DNA from: Campylobacteraceae bacterium
GTDB lineage: Bacteria > Campylobacterota > Campylobacteria > Campylobacterales > Sulfurovaceae
Assembly: GCA_026996165.1 (NCBI GenBank)
Contig: JALWMP010000164.1
Location: 1-34,362, forward strand
Reading direction: 5' to 3'
Length of the DNA stretch: 34,362 nucleotides
The stretch's first letter is position 1. The number at the start of each line of letters is the position of its first letter. Below the pieces are notes generated by a model that ran no database searches, was not told the origin of the DNA, and was given only the letters and a program-made list of their open reading frames with translations. Made by a program: the position numbers and the translations under genes. This document shows, one piece after another, positions 14,969 to 23,626 of the stretch.

Positions 14969-16545
14969 ATAATACTCTCTATTTGAGATATAACTTTTTG
15001 AAAACTATTCTCTGTAGCATAACAACTGTGTGAATTGCATACTTGAAATATTTCATCATTACTAGTTTTAAAAAGTATATAAGGGTAACTAATTTTCTCT
15101 TTTTTATCTATATTATTTTTTAACAAATTAATATTTGATTTAATAATAATATCATCTTTTAAGTAACGTAACACCATTTGTGTTAATTTTGGAGAAGATA
15201 GAGGTTGTCTCATAAGATTATAAGAGTGTAGTTCTAATGTTTTAAATACAAATTTTTTGTAGTTTACATCAACTAAAGAGGAGATACTTAAAAGTAGAGA
15301 TAGAGCTGAACTAATACTTGATGGAAGTGTTTTATCATAAATACTCTCTTGGACTTTAAACTCATTGGTTGAAAAAATCCATTTTGCATGTTGATAGTAG
15401 TGTTCTATTATTAGATTTGCAAATTGGGTTGCCATAATAAGGAAAGACTCATCAAGAGTATATTGATAAGCAACAATAAGAGCCTCACCTAACTCTGTAT
15501 AGTCTTCTAAAAAGGCTTTTATATCTTCTGTATGGTAGAGCATACCATTCCTATAAAAAGTTGATAGCAGTGCTTCAAGAGTCTCTAGAGCATAGATATG
15601 ATACTTTTTATCTATAGTTCCTGCTTTAAAGAGGGTTTTAACCATTGAAGCGTTCCAAGAGCAGAGATACTTTTCTTCTTTAAGTTTAAATAGTTTTGAC
15701 TTTTCTCGCTCATTGAGCATAAAATCTACTGTTTTAAGAGCTACCTCTTTATATTTTTCATTTTGAGTTATTTGGTAGGCTCTAAAATATAGAGAGCCTA
15801 AAAGGGCATTATCATAGGTAGTTTTTACTTTGTATGCTTCACTCCAATCCTCTTTAGTAGCATAGATATAAAAACCTCCATTTTCAATATCATAAAATCC
15901 ACCTTTAGCCATATTGTTTAAAGTAAGTGTAACAGTATCTAAGATATTTTGGTCTTTCTCTAGTAGATAGACATCTAAAAGTAGTTCTAAGAGCGTAACA
16001 TTATGAAATTTTGGGGTTTTACTAAATCCTCCATACTTTTTATCTAAAAGCTCTGTAGTTTGTAATTTAATAGTTTTGATTATATTTAGGTTGAGTTTAG
16101 TAGCTTGAATCTGTTTATTTTTAGGCTCTATAAACTCTAAAAGTTCTTGACCCTTTTTACTTAATGTATCATAATCTGAAATATATTGGTTCGAGACTAC
16201 ACGAAGTAGCTCTTCAAATCCAAGTTGCTCTTTTATTGCATGAGGAGCAATATATGAACCAGCATAAAAAGGTTCTAAATTATCTGTTAAAAAGATTGTA
16301 AGAGGAAAAGCACCTATACGTCGATTTATAAGATGATAGATTTTTTGATAGTATCTTTCAATATCAGGTCGTTCATCTTTATCTATTTTTATTGAGATAA
16401 AATGTTTTTCTAAGAGTTCTTTAACACGACTGTTTTCCATACTCTCCTGAGACATTCTTTTTGACCAATATGAACTTGGAGATTCTATAGACAGATAGAT
16501 ACATTTATTCTCTTTTTTAGATTTTTTTATTAAACTATTTAACAT
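14965..16545 (-). CDS. DUF255/YyaL-family protein with altered thioredoxin-like active site
   Basis: This protein of 526 residues belongs to the DUF255 (YyaL, SPATA20-like) family: an N-terminal thioredoxin-like domain followed by an alpha/alpha barrel resembling glycosidase and epimerase folds (about 155-480; GGFSKTPKFHN, GGFYDIENGGFYIYAT and TTYDNALLGSLYFRAY are visible). The family's usual CHWCH site is here S25-Y26-W27-S28, so both cysteines are serines while the flanking framework (YLSIE, DKDERPDIE, FPLTIFLTDNLEPFYAGSY) is kept. The usual leader with its NPVDW motif, ahead of the thioredoxin-like domain, is also absent. A Cys-x4-Cys pair near the C-terminus is retained. Function in bacteria is unknown. 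AAGGA precedes the ATG at 16545. Confidence 0.85.
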   Translation of the reverse strand: MLNSLIKKSKKENKCIYLSIESPSSYWSKRMSQESMENSRVKELLEKHFISIKIDKDERPDIERYYQKIYHLINRRIGAFPLTIFLTDNLEPFYAGSYIAPHAIKEQLGFEELLRVVSNQYISDYDTLSKKGQELLEFIEPKNKQIQATKLNLNIIKTIKLQTTELLDKKYGGFSKTPKFHNVTLLELLLDVYLLEKDQNILDTVTLTLNNMAKGGFYDIENGGFYIYATKEDWSEAYKVKTTYDNALLGSLYFRAYQITQNEKYKEVALKTVDFMLNEREKSKLFKLKEEKYLCSWNASMVKTLFKAGTIDKKYHIYALETLEALLSTFYRNGMLYHTEDIKAFLEDYTELGEALIVAYQYTLDESFLIMATQFANLIIEHYYQHAKWIFSTNEFKVQESIYDKTLPSSISSALSLLLSISSLVDVNYKKFVFKTLELHSYNLMRQPLSSPKLTQMVLRYLKDDIIIKSNINLLKNNIDKKEKISYPYILFKTSNDEIFQVCNSHSCYATENSFQKVISQIESII

Positions 16546-16733
16546 ATTTTCCTTTCTTCTGTTAATTAAACTTTTTTAAAAGTATTATTTTTCGCTATCT
16601 ATTAATATAAAATAACAAAAAAAAACATCTTTTCCTTTTTTTCTTTTTTATATACTCTGTTTTTGAATTAATCAAGAGTTTTATTTATATATTTTTGCTA
16701 TAGTAATAGACATATTGTAAACGTAAAACTGTG

Positions 16734-16739
16734 TATAAT
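16734..16739 (+). promoter_or_regulatory. Candidate -10 element for dsbD in the divergent intergenic region
   Basis: The 249-base gap 16546-16794 separates the divergent DUF255 and dsbD genes. A TATAAT at 16734-16739 (within ACTGTGTATAATTAG) is the best plus-strand -10 box, about 55 bases before dsbD. No good -35 box is seen. The rest of the gap is very AT-rich, with poly-A/T runs and nothing else I can name. Confidence 0.4.
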
Positions 16740-16794
16740 TAGTACTAGATTTATGATAGTAGTATTTTTACATTGAAAAAGGGATAAAAGAAGA

Positions 16795-18558
16795 ATGAAG
16801 TTTTTAAAATTACTCCTACTTGTTACCACATTTATTTATGCAGGATTTGGTCATATTAAAAGTAACTTTATGGATGCTGATAAAGCATTTAAAGTTACAG
16901 CTACTCAAAAGGGTGAAAATATTGAAGCTAAGATTGTTATAGCTGATAAGGTTCATATTACGGCAGATAGTTTAAAAATTTTTATTACCTCACCCGAGAA
17001 AGAAGAGCTTACTGTTAAGCTACCTAAAGCACATGAACATGATGGTGATATGGTGTATGAAAAAGAGATTTCATTTAAAATTCCTCTAAAAGAGATTTAT
17101 GATGTAACTTCAGATGACTATACCTTAGCCATTAACTTCTCAGGTTGTTCAGATAGAGGAATCTGTTATAATCCTCAGAGTAGAGCTTTTAAATTTAAAG
17201 GTAATCCGAATCCTATAAGTGTATGGGGTAAGATTAGGAATGCACTTAACCAATCTAATCCTATGGCTATTGTTGATATTCTTGTTCATGAAAGTTCATT
17301 TTTTATTATTTTCTTATTCTTAATTATGGGACTTCTATTGGCATTGACACCATGTATCTTCCCTATGATTCCTATTTTATCATCTATTATTGTCTCTCAA
17401 CAATCAGAAGATGAAAAACCAAGTGCATTTAAAGGCTTTATGGTCTCTTTAGTCTATGTTCTCTCTATGGCAATTACATATACACTTGTAGGAGTTATCT
17501 CAGGAATGTTAGGTGCAGATATACAATCAGCAATGCAAAGTCCTTGGGTGCTTACTCTTTTTGCTGTAATGTTCTTTGCACTTGCTATCTCTCTTTTTGG
17601 TTATTATGAGATTCAACTCCCTTCATCATGGCAATCTAAAATAAACTCTATTAGTGACAATGCACAAGGAAGTGGAATTCTTGGAACAGCTATTATGGGC
17701 TTCTTATCAGCCTTTATTATTGGACCATGTGTTGCACCTCCTTTGGCAGGAGCTGTTATTTTTATTTCTCATACAGGTGATGCACTTTTAGGTGGAGTAG
17801 CACTCTTTGCCATGAGTATAGGAATGGGATTACCTCTTCTTCTCGTAGGTGCAGGAGCAGGTAAATTTATGCCAAAACCAGGAGGTTGGATGACAGTAGT
17901 TTCTCAAACCTTTGGTGTTGTAATGTTAGGACTCTCTATTTTTATGCTTGGTAAAGTTATTTCACCTGAAATAACCATGCTCTTGTGGTCACTACTCTTT
18001 ATGGGAACAGCGTTCTATATGGGAGTCTTTAATGACTCTTCAGCACGAAAAGGTATAACAAAACTATTTAGTCTATTGGCATTTATATTTTTGATTTATG
18101 GTACATTACTATTTGTAGGATATATAACAGGTGCAAAATCTGTATTTAATCCATTAGAGAAGTTTACAGCAACTAAAGTTGTCTCAGCAGATACTACAAA
18201 AGCTACAGAACATATTGCAAAAAAAGGATACTCTATAGAGAGACTTAAAGCAGAGGTTGCTTTATCAAAAAAACCTGTTGTAGTTGATTTTAGAAAAAAG
18301 TCTTGTGCCTCTTGTGATGAGCTTGAACGTGATACATTTCCTGATGAAGCAGTTAAAAAAGAGTTGAAGCGTTTTACATTTATTACCATAGATGTAACAG
18401 AAAATACAAAAGATGAACAAGAACTTATGAAATACTACCATATTTGGGGGACACCAAATATTATCTTTTTTGATAAAAACCATAAGGCACTTCCTGAAAA
18501 GACACTCTCTGGTTTTATAGATGCTAAGAAATTTACTAAACATCTAAAGAGTATGTAG
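16795..18558 (+). CDS. dsbD: Thiol:disulfide interchange protein DsbD
   Basis: DsbD carries electrons from cytoplasmic thioredoxin across the inner membrane to keep periplasmic thiols reduced. The 587-residue product has the full three-part layout: a signal peptide (1-16); an N-terminal domain with the CSDRGIC pair (about 118-124); a membrane domain of about eight segments (about 165-440) containing the two redox cysteines in TPCIFPMIPIL and IGPCVAPPLAGA; and a C-terminal thioredoxin domain with the CASC site (about 504-507) and a cis-Pro in GTPNIIFF. All six expected cysteines are present. The following gene cvfB starts 2 bases after its stop. Confidence 0.95.
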   Translation: MKFLKLLLLVTTFIYAGFGHIKSNFMDADKAFKVTATQKGENIEAKIVIADKVHITADSLKIFITSPEKEELTVKLPKAHEHDGDMVYEKEISFKIPLKEIYDVTSDDYTLAINFSGCSDRGICYNPQSRAFKFKGNPNPISVWGKIRNALNQSNPMAIVDILVHESSFFIIFLFLIMGLLLALTPCIFPMIPILSSIIVSQQSEDEKPSAFKGFMVSLVYVLSMAITYTLVGVISGMLGADIQSAMQSPWVLTLFAVMFFALAISLFGYYEIQLPSSWQSKINSISDNAQGSGILGTAIMGFLSAFIIGPCVAPPLAGAVIFISHTGDALLGGVALFAMSIGMGLPLLLVGAGAGKFMPKPGGWMTVVSQTFGVVMLGLSIFMLGKVISPEITMLLWSLLFMGTAFYMGVFNDSSARKGITKLFSLLAFIFLIYGTLLFVGYITGAKSVFNPLEKFTATKVVSADTTKATEHIAKKGYSIERLKAEVALSKKPVVVDFRKKSCASCDELERDTFPDEAVKKELKRFTFITIDVTENTKDEQELMKYYHIWGTPNIIFFDKNHKALPEKTLSGFIDAKKFTKHLKSM

Positions 18559-18560
18559 AT

Positions 18561-19406
18561 TTGAATTTAACTATTGCTATTGGTGAGATTAACACCCTTC
18601 GTGTTGAGAGAGATACAGACTATGGACTATATTTAAGAGCTGAGAATTTTGAAGAGGTTTTACTTCCAAATATTTATGTTATGGAAGATGAGATGCCTAT
18701 AGGAGCAGAGATAGAAGTTTTTGTCTATACTGATTCTGAAGATAGACCCGTAGCTACAACTAAAATGCCCTATGCTAAGTTGGGTGAGTTTGGATATTTT
18801 ACTGTAGTAGACTATAAACAGTATGGAGCTTTTGTTAACTGGGGACTTCCAAAAGATTTGTTTGTTCCCCTCTCTCAACAAAAATGCTATTTTCATATTG
18901 GTTCTAAATATATTTTAAGAGTCTGTTTAGATGCCGAAACAGGAAGACTCTATGGAACGCATAAAATTGGGAAATGGCTCTCTTATGAGCCTAAAGATTT
19001 GAAGAAAAATCAACAGGTTAATGTGCTTGTTATATCTCAAACCCCTCTAGGATTTAAAGTTATTGTAGAGAATAAATATGAGGGAATGCTTTTTGACAAT
19101 GAAATTTTTGAGCAACTAAAAGTAGGAGACAAAAAAGTTGCTTATGTTAAAAAGATTCGTAATGATGGAAAGCTTGACCTCTCTCTACAGCCTATTGGTA
19201 AAAAAGCTACTGCTAATATTTTTGAAAAGAAGCTCTTAAAAGTTTTAGAAGAGAGTGGAGGAGTAATGCCTTTTAATTCAAAAAGTAAAGCAGATGAGAT
19301 AATGAAAACTTTTTCCATGAGTAAAAAGAACTTTAAACGCTCATTGACTTCTCTAATTAGTACTAAAAAGATAGCTTCAGATGAGCATGGAATAAAACTT
19401 CTTTAA
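18561..19406 (+). CDS. cvfB: CvfB-family S1-domain RNA-binding protein
   Basis: This 281-residue protein belongs to the CvfB/YitL family: several S1-like RNA-binding domains followed by a C-terminal winged helix. Visible features are the GEINTLRVERDTDYGLYLRA start, the S1-like stretches FVNWGLPKDLFVPLSQQ (about 92-108) and VNVLVISQTPLGFKVIVENKYEGMLF (about 153-178), a YVKKIRNDGKLDLSLQP segment and a basic winged-helix end (about 220-281). The start is a TTG at 18561, only 2 bases after dsbD; no in-frame ATG lies nearby and the residues after the TTG match the family's usual start. The role is RNA binding; the target is unknown. Confidence 0.82.
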   Translation: MNLTIAIGEINTLRVERDTDYGLYLRAENFEEVLLPNIYVMEDEMPIGAEIEVFVYTDSEDRPVATTKMPYAKLGEFGYFTVVDYKQYGAFVNWGLPKDLFVPLSQQKCYFHIGSKYILRVCLDAETGRLYGTHKIGKWLSYEPKDLKKNQQVNVLVISQTPLGFKVIVENKYEGMLFDNEIFEQLKVGDKKVAYVKKIRNDGKLDLSLQPIGKKATANIFEKKLLKVLEESGGVMPFNSKSKADEIMKTFSMSKKNFKRSLTSLISTKKIASDEHGIKLL

Positions 19407-19450
19407 TATATTTTTAGCTATACTAAATCTATTTTAAACAAGGATAAACA

Positions 19451-19897
19451 ATGGATTTAACAGAGTTACTAAAAATGGGTGCAGATATTATTCAAGGAAA
19501 TAGCGATGATTCAACAACTGGATTAGATGCAGATAGTATTACTAATGCACTAAACTCTTTACTTGGTGGCGAAAATGGTTTAGACCTTAGCTCTATTATC
19601 TCAAATATGACTAATGGGGAAGGATTAAGTGAAGTTGTTGGTTCATGGCTGGGCAATGGTGAAAATATGCCTATTTCTATGGACTCTATTACAGATTTAT
19701 TGGGTTCAGATAAAATTTCTGAGTTTGCTTCAAACTTAGGTTTAAGTGAAGAGTCTGCAAAAGGTGCTTTGGCAGATGCTCTACCAAATCTTGTTGATCA
19801 AGCAACTTCTGGTGAAAACTCTCTTGTAGATACCATGCTTGAAAAAGTAGGTGGTGTTGATGGTGCTATGGATATGCTTGGAAAGATGTTTCGATAA
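19451..19897 (+). CDS. YidB-family (DUF937) protein
   Basis: This acidic, cysteine-free protein of 148 residues has the YidB/DUF937 signature: a Gly/Leu-rich N-terminal half (NALNSLLGGENGLDL), the VVGSWLGNGENMPIS motif, then ITDLLGSDKISEFASNLGLSEESAKGALADALPNLVDQAT. The family is common and its molecular role is undefined. AAGGA lies 6 bases before the ATG. A TATACT about 30 bases upstream may be its own -10 element. The short region after it holds a copy of the dispersed palindrome. Confidence 0.8.
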   Translation: MDLTELLKMGADIIQGNSDDSTTGLDADSITNALNSLLGGENGLDLSSIISNMTNGEGLSEVVGSWLGNGENMPISMDSITDLLGSDKISEFASNLGLSEESAKGALADALPNLVDQATSGENSLVDTMLEKVGGVDGAMDMLGKMFR

Positions 19898-19931
19898 GGA
19901 AATCTGGGTTTAGTATAGAATGTTTTTTCTT

Positions 19932-19956
19932 GTAGGTGTGATATGGTCACACCTAC
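19932..19956. repeat. Dispersed palindromic repeat, copy 2
   Basis: A 10-base inverted repeat (GTAGGTGTGA / TCACACCTAC) with the 5-base loop TATGG, followed by GG. It matches the stem of the element at 10371-10397 (read on the opposite strand there), while the loop differs, so pairing rather than primary loop sequence is conserved. It lies between the YidB-like gene and the endonuclease-family gene and carries no T-run. Confidence 0.8.
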
Positions 19957-19964
19957 GGTACTTC

Positions 19965-21263
19965 ATGTTAAAAGTATATTTTTTTATTCTTCTCTCCTTT
20001 TCACTCTTTGCTACCGATTTAAAAATAGCTTCATACAATGTCGAAAACCTCTTTGACCTTAAAAAAGATGGGACAGAGTATAAAGAGTATATCCCCTATA
20101 AACATAACTGGAATCAAAAAACATTTAAAAAAAAGCTCTTAAATAGTGCAGAGGTTATTTGTGATATTAATGCAGATATTATAGGTCTACAGGAGATTGA
20201 GAATGAGCATGTTTTAAAACTTTTACAAAAAACACTCCGTAAAATAGGATGTCACTACCGATACATTGCTATTACGCATAAAAAATATTCTGCTATTCAA
20301 ACAGGACTTCTCTCCAAAATTCCTATATTAAGTTCAAAGGAGATAGTAGTTAATCAAAAGTTAGGATTTCGTCCTATTTTAGAGGTTAAATTTAGTATTG
20401 ATAAAGAGTCTTTTTTTGTATATGTTAATCACTGGAAATCAAAATTATCTCCTGAAAGCTATCGTATACGTTCAGCCAAAGTTTTAAGAGCTAGACTAAA
20501 AGAGTTAGTTAAAGGGAGTGAATATATCTTATTGGGTGATTTTAATTCAGACTATGATGAGTATCTACATTTAGAGCAAAAATATAATGATAGTAGAGGA
20601 AGAACAGGCATCAATCATATTTTACACTCAATAGATAGTTTGAATAACATGGTTAGAGTAGATAGCTTAAATTCCAATATATTTTCTCATTACAATCTAT
20701 GGTTAGAGTTACCAAACTATAGAAGATGGAGTCATAATTTCTATGGAGATAAAGAGGCTTTAGATGCTATTTTACTTCCCTATACACTTTTTGATGGTAA
20801 AGGTTTAGAGTATGTTTCTCATAGTTTCAATGTTCTAAAAAAGAGCTATCTTTTTCATAAAAAAGGATATATCTACCGTTGGGTCTATAGAAATAATAGG
20901 CACATAGGAGAGGGTTACTCTGACCATCTACCTATTTTTGCTACCTTTTCAACTAATAGACCTTATGAGAGAGTATCTTTAACAGTAAAAGAGGGAACTA
21001 TAGGGGCTTTACAAAAGAGAGAGGTCTCTTTTCCTATACATCTTACAAAGGTAAAGGTATTTGAAATATCTAAAAATAAAGCTATTATAGGAAAAGAGGG
21101 ATTAAAAGAGCGTATTGCTGTTTATGGAACTAAAGAGATGCTAAAGCTTGGAAAAAGCTATGATATTATGGTTTATGGACGAGGCTTTTTCAAAGGAAAA
21201 TATGAAATTATTGATTTTGAAATAGAAAAAAGATATGATTCTCTATTAGAATTAAAGGATTAA
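19965..21263 (+). CDS. Secreted endonuclease/exonuclease/phosphatase-family protein
   Basis: The start is set at the ATG at 19965, because the region just upstream in frame encodes only the palindromic repeat, and from 19965 the product begins with a clean signal peptide (MLKVYFFILLSFSLFA). The 432-residue product has all hallmarks of the exo/endo/phosphatase fold: IASYNVENLFD, GLQEIEN (metal-binding Glu), YVNHWKSK, LLGDFNSDYDE (catalytic Asp-x-Asn) and the closing SDHLPIFATF with the catalytic His. A further domain of about 85 residues follows (about 345-432). A secreted nuclease or phosphodiesterase is likely; the substrate is unknown. The ribosome binding site is weak. Confidence 0.85.
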   Translation: MLKVYFFILLSFSLFATDLKIASYNVENLFDLKKDGTEYKEYIPYKHNWNQKTFKKKLLNSAEVICDINADIIGLQEIENEHVLKLLQKTLRKIGCHYRYIAITHKKYSAIQTGLLSKIPILSSKEIVVNQKLGFRPILEVKFSIDKESFFVYVNHWKSKLSPESYRIRSAKVLRARLKELVKGSEYILLGDFNSDYDEYLHLEQKYNDSRGRTGINHILHSIDSLNNMVRVDSLNSNIFSHYNLWLELPNYRRWSHNFYGDKEALDAILLPYTLFDGKGLEYVSHSFNVLKKSYLFHKKGYIYRWVYRNNRHIGEGYSDHLPIFATFSTNRPYERVSLTVKEGTIGALQKREVSFPIHLTKVKVFEISKNKAIIGKEGLKERIAVYGTKEMLKLGKSYDIMVYGRGFFKGKYEIIDFEIEKRYDSLLELKD

Positions 21264-21266
21264 AAA

Positions 21267-21776
21267 ATGGGTCAATACTATTTAGCAATTTTAGCATTTC
21301 ATATCATTTCAGTTTTATCATGGATGAGTATGCTTTTTTATATGCCACGGCTTTTTGTCTATCATCAAGAGTATAAAGATAAAAAAGATTTTACCGATGT
21401 AGTTAAAATTCAAGAGAATAAAATATATAAGGTTATAGGCTTACCTGCTATGTGGGCAACTATCTTGAGTGGAGGAACTCTTTTATACATCAATCCCTCT
21501 CTATTAGATAACTCTTGGATGATAGCTAAACTAGTTGTATTAACTTTGATGATAGCCTACAGCTATTCACTAGAGTATTTTAGAAAGGTTTTAGAGAAAG
21601 ATAAGTGTACTAAAAATGGACAGTTTTTTAGAGCTTATAATGAAGTGCCAACACTATTTGCTATTTTAATTGTAACTTTTGTCATAACTAAGTCTATTCC
21701 ACTCTATTTCTCTATTGGAATTACACTATTTTTTGGGTTTATTATCTATAAGATTTTAACAAAAAAAGTAGATTAA
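21267..21776 (+). CDS. hemJ: Protoporphyrinogen oxidase HemJ
   Basis: HemJ oxidises protoporphyrinogen IX in haem synthesis and is the usual form in Campylobacterota. The 169-residue product has about four membrane segments. The conserved opening is visible: AFHIISVLSWMSMLFYMPRLFVYHQE with the haem-linked His near residue 12, followed by WATILSGGTLLY and a central LVVLTLMIAYSYSLEYFRKVLE stretch with the conserved Lys. It lies 3 bases behind the endonuclease-family gene with AAGGA inside that gene's end, so it is translated from the same mRNA. Confidence 0.88.
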   Translation: MGQYYLAILAFHIISVLSWMSMLFYMPRLFVYHQEYKDKKDFTDVVKIQENKIYKVIGLPAMWATILSGGTLLYINPSLLDNSWMIAKLVVLTLMIAYSYSLEYFRKVLEKDKCTKNGQFFRAYNEVPTLFAILIVTFVITKSIPLYFSIGITLFFGFIIYKILTKKVD

Positions 21777-21788
21777 TAAGAGCCTATA

Positions 21789-21816
21789 TAGCTATAAAGC
21801 TCTAACTTTATAGCTA
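21789..21816. terminator. Bidirectional hairpin terminator between hemJ and the thioredoxin gene
   Basis: An 11-base-pair stem (TAGCTATAAAG / CTTTATAGCTA) with a 6-base loop lies in the 41-base gap between converging genes. On the plus strand it is followed by ATTAATTTTTC, a usable T-run. It probably ends the dsbD-to-hemJ side and may also serve the minus-strand operon. Confidence 0.65.
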
Positions 21817-21817
21817 A

Positions 21818-22456
21818 TTAATTTTTCTCTTTTTCAAGTAGCTCTAAAAAGTCTTTTTCTTCTAAAAAACCAAAAGTCATATATTTAATATCTTCAGTTT
21901 CTGTAATAAAAACGTGCATAGGAGTCATCTGTTTGGTTATACCAAGAGGAATTTTCTCTTCATCTCCATTGACTTTTAGTAAAATAAAGTTATCTTTAAT
22001 CTCCTTTACAACACTCTCTTTTGTAAAAACTTCATTCTCCATCTTTTTACAGAAGTGACAATCTGTTCCATAGATTTCAAGTAATATAATCTTATGTTCT
22101 TTTTTAGCCTCTTTAACTGCATCACTAAAAGTTTTTTTTAAACTCTTTTCTTCTTTTTTAGGAGTAGGAGTTGGTTGCTCTACTGATTGCGTTATTGGGG
22201 GTAATGCTTTTTCATCTATAATAGGTGAAAGCTCTTCTCTTGGAGTAGAATCAACACTCTCTACTATTGTTGATTGTATCTCTTCTTCATTATTAATATC
22301 TTGAGTGTTAATCGAATCATAAGTATGAATTTCATTGTCAATTAACTCTTCTGGAGAATCAGTTGAAACAATCTCTTGAAAAGTAATCATGTTTTCCTGA
22401 CTAAAAAGTGACAGGGATAGAAATAACAATAAAAATAAGTTTCTAAAAAAAATCAT
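21818..22456 (-). CDS. Periplasmic thioredoxin-fold protein
   Basis: The product is 212 residues. A signal peptide (about 1-20) is followed by an acidic, Ser/Thr/Pro-rich linker (about 21-105) and a thioredoxin-like domain (about 108-212) with the active site GTDCHFCKKM and a cis-Pro in MTPMHVFI. The shape resembles the C-terminal domain of DsbD and SoxW-like thioredoxins. It is probably kept reduced by DsbD, whose gene is in this window. It lies 24 bases behind the zinc-ribbon gene with AAAAGG 7 bases before its ATG, so it may be the last member of the XpaC-TelA operon. Substrates are unknown. Confidence 0.78.
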   Translation of the reverse strand: MIFFRNLFLLLFLSLSLFSQENMITFQEIVSTDSPEELIDNEIHTYDSINTQDINNEEEIQSTIVESVDSTPREELSPIIDEKALPPITQSVEQPTPTPKKEEKSLKKTFSDAVKEAKKEHKIILLEIYGTDCHFCKKMENEVFTKESVVKEIKDNFILLKVNGDEEKIPLGITKQMTPMHVFITETEDIKYMTFGFLEEKDFLELLEKEKN

Positions 22457-22480
22457 TATAAAGCCTTTTAAAAATTCTAC

Positions 22481-23617
22481 CTAAGAAAAATTAACAGAAA
22501 GTAAATGTAAAATTTTAGAGGCTTTTTCTATGACTTGAGGGTTTTCGTCTATATATATAGCTCCAGCAATACCTATTAGGACTATTCCTATAACTAAAGT
22601 AATTTTGAGCCATGAATATGGGCGTTCTCCTGATACTTTTCCTGTTTGTGCATTTATGGCATAATTATAGGTTTTATTTTTCCATTTAAATTGAGCTGTC
22701 CATACAGGAAAGAGGACATTTTTATAAGAGGTCTCATTATAGTCTGTTTTTAAAGATGTAATTTGCTGTTGGTCTCCACCAATATCTTGTCTAATAGTTT
22801 GACGTATAACTCTATTCATCTTAACTTTAGCAAGTTCAAAACCATTATCTAGTCCAATAGTATACTCTTCTGATATAAATCCTGCGAGATATTTTTCATT
22901 GAATGGGACAAGTTTTCCTGTATCCCATGGGGCAAGATTATCTAAAATAGCATAAGAAATAGTTTTGGAAGCACCAATAGTAATATCATCAAATTCATTA
23001 TATACACGACCCGATACAGGTGTCCAGCGAATTCTTGGCTCTTGAACTCTTTGGCGTATCTCCTTTCCGTTGACTATAGTAGTTCTTTCAACCGTTACAT
23101 AGTATATATCTCCTCGTTGACCTTGATATGTACTTACTGTTTTTGCATCATAAGTCCAGTGTGGTAGATAGTAGCCCTTTAGCTTCTCATCATCTGTTAG
23201 AAATTCAGTTAGTTTAGATGGTGCAAACCATAAAGAACCAACCCATTTTTTAAAAGCCTCTTTTGCCTCTTTTTGTGAGAGATGAAAAGGTAAAAGTGAT
23301 TGAGGTGTAATCTCTTTTACAAAATCAATAATAGCAGGTGTACCACAGTAAGGACAGTTAGATGAAAAAGAGTATGGATTCATAGTAAAAGTTGCTGAAC
23401 ATTTACTACATTTAACCTCTTTATTAATCTTTTTTTCATGGTTTAATTTAAGCTCTTTTAGAGCCTTATTTAGGTCATACTCTTTAATATCTTTTAAAGA
23501 AGATTCAATTAACTCTACACTTTGACAAAACTCACACTTAAGATTCTCTTCAATTGGGTTAAAGCGTAGAGGAGCTCCACAGTTTTTACAAGTAAAATTA
23601 ATTGATTTAAACTTCAA
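22481..23617 (-). CDS. Zinc-ribbon protein with C-terminal membrane anchor
   Basis: The 378-residue product has two N-terminal zinc ribbons: CKNCGAPLRFNPIEENLKC with EFC (about 10-32) and CSKCSATFTMNPYSFSSNC with PYCG (about 70-92). A large middle domain rich in aromatic residues follows (about 110-335; LKGYYLPHWTYDAKTVSTY), and one membrane segment near the end (about 340-360). Similar proteins are often labelled helicase or primosomal-protein-like because of the zinc ribbons, but no helicase motifs are present. The start is TTG at 23617 with AGGA 7 bases upstream. It lies 9 bases behind the SPFH gene; the pairing of such zinc-ribbon proteins with SPFH proteins recurs in bacteria. Function unknown. 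Confidence 0.75.
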   Translation of the reverse strand: MKFKSINFTCKNCGAPLRFNPIEENLKCEFCQSVELIESSLKDIKEYDLNKALKELKLNHEKKINKEVKCSKCSATFTMNPYSFSSNCPYCGTPAIIDFVKEITPQSLLPFHLSQKEAKEAFKKWVGSLWFAPSKLTEFLTDDEKLKGYYLPHWTYDAKTVSTYQGQRGDIYYVTVERTTIVNGKEIRQRVQEPRIRWTPVSGRVYNEFDDITIGASKTISYAILDNLAPWDTGKLVPFNEKYLAGFISEEYTIGLDNGFELAKVKMNRVIRQTIRQDIGGDQQQITSLKTDYNETSYKNVLFPVWTAQFKWKNKTYNYAINAQTGKVSGERPYSWLKITLVIGIVLIGIAGAIYIDENPQVIEKASKILHLLSVNFS

Positions 23618-23626
23618 GGGAGTTTC

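Noticed and set aside
22481-23617. Helicase or primosomal-protein label for the zinc-ribbon membrane protein.
   Set aside because: Only the zinc ribbons are shared; there is no Walker A, DEAD/DEAH or other helicase motif, and the protein ends in a membrane segment.
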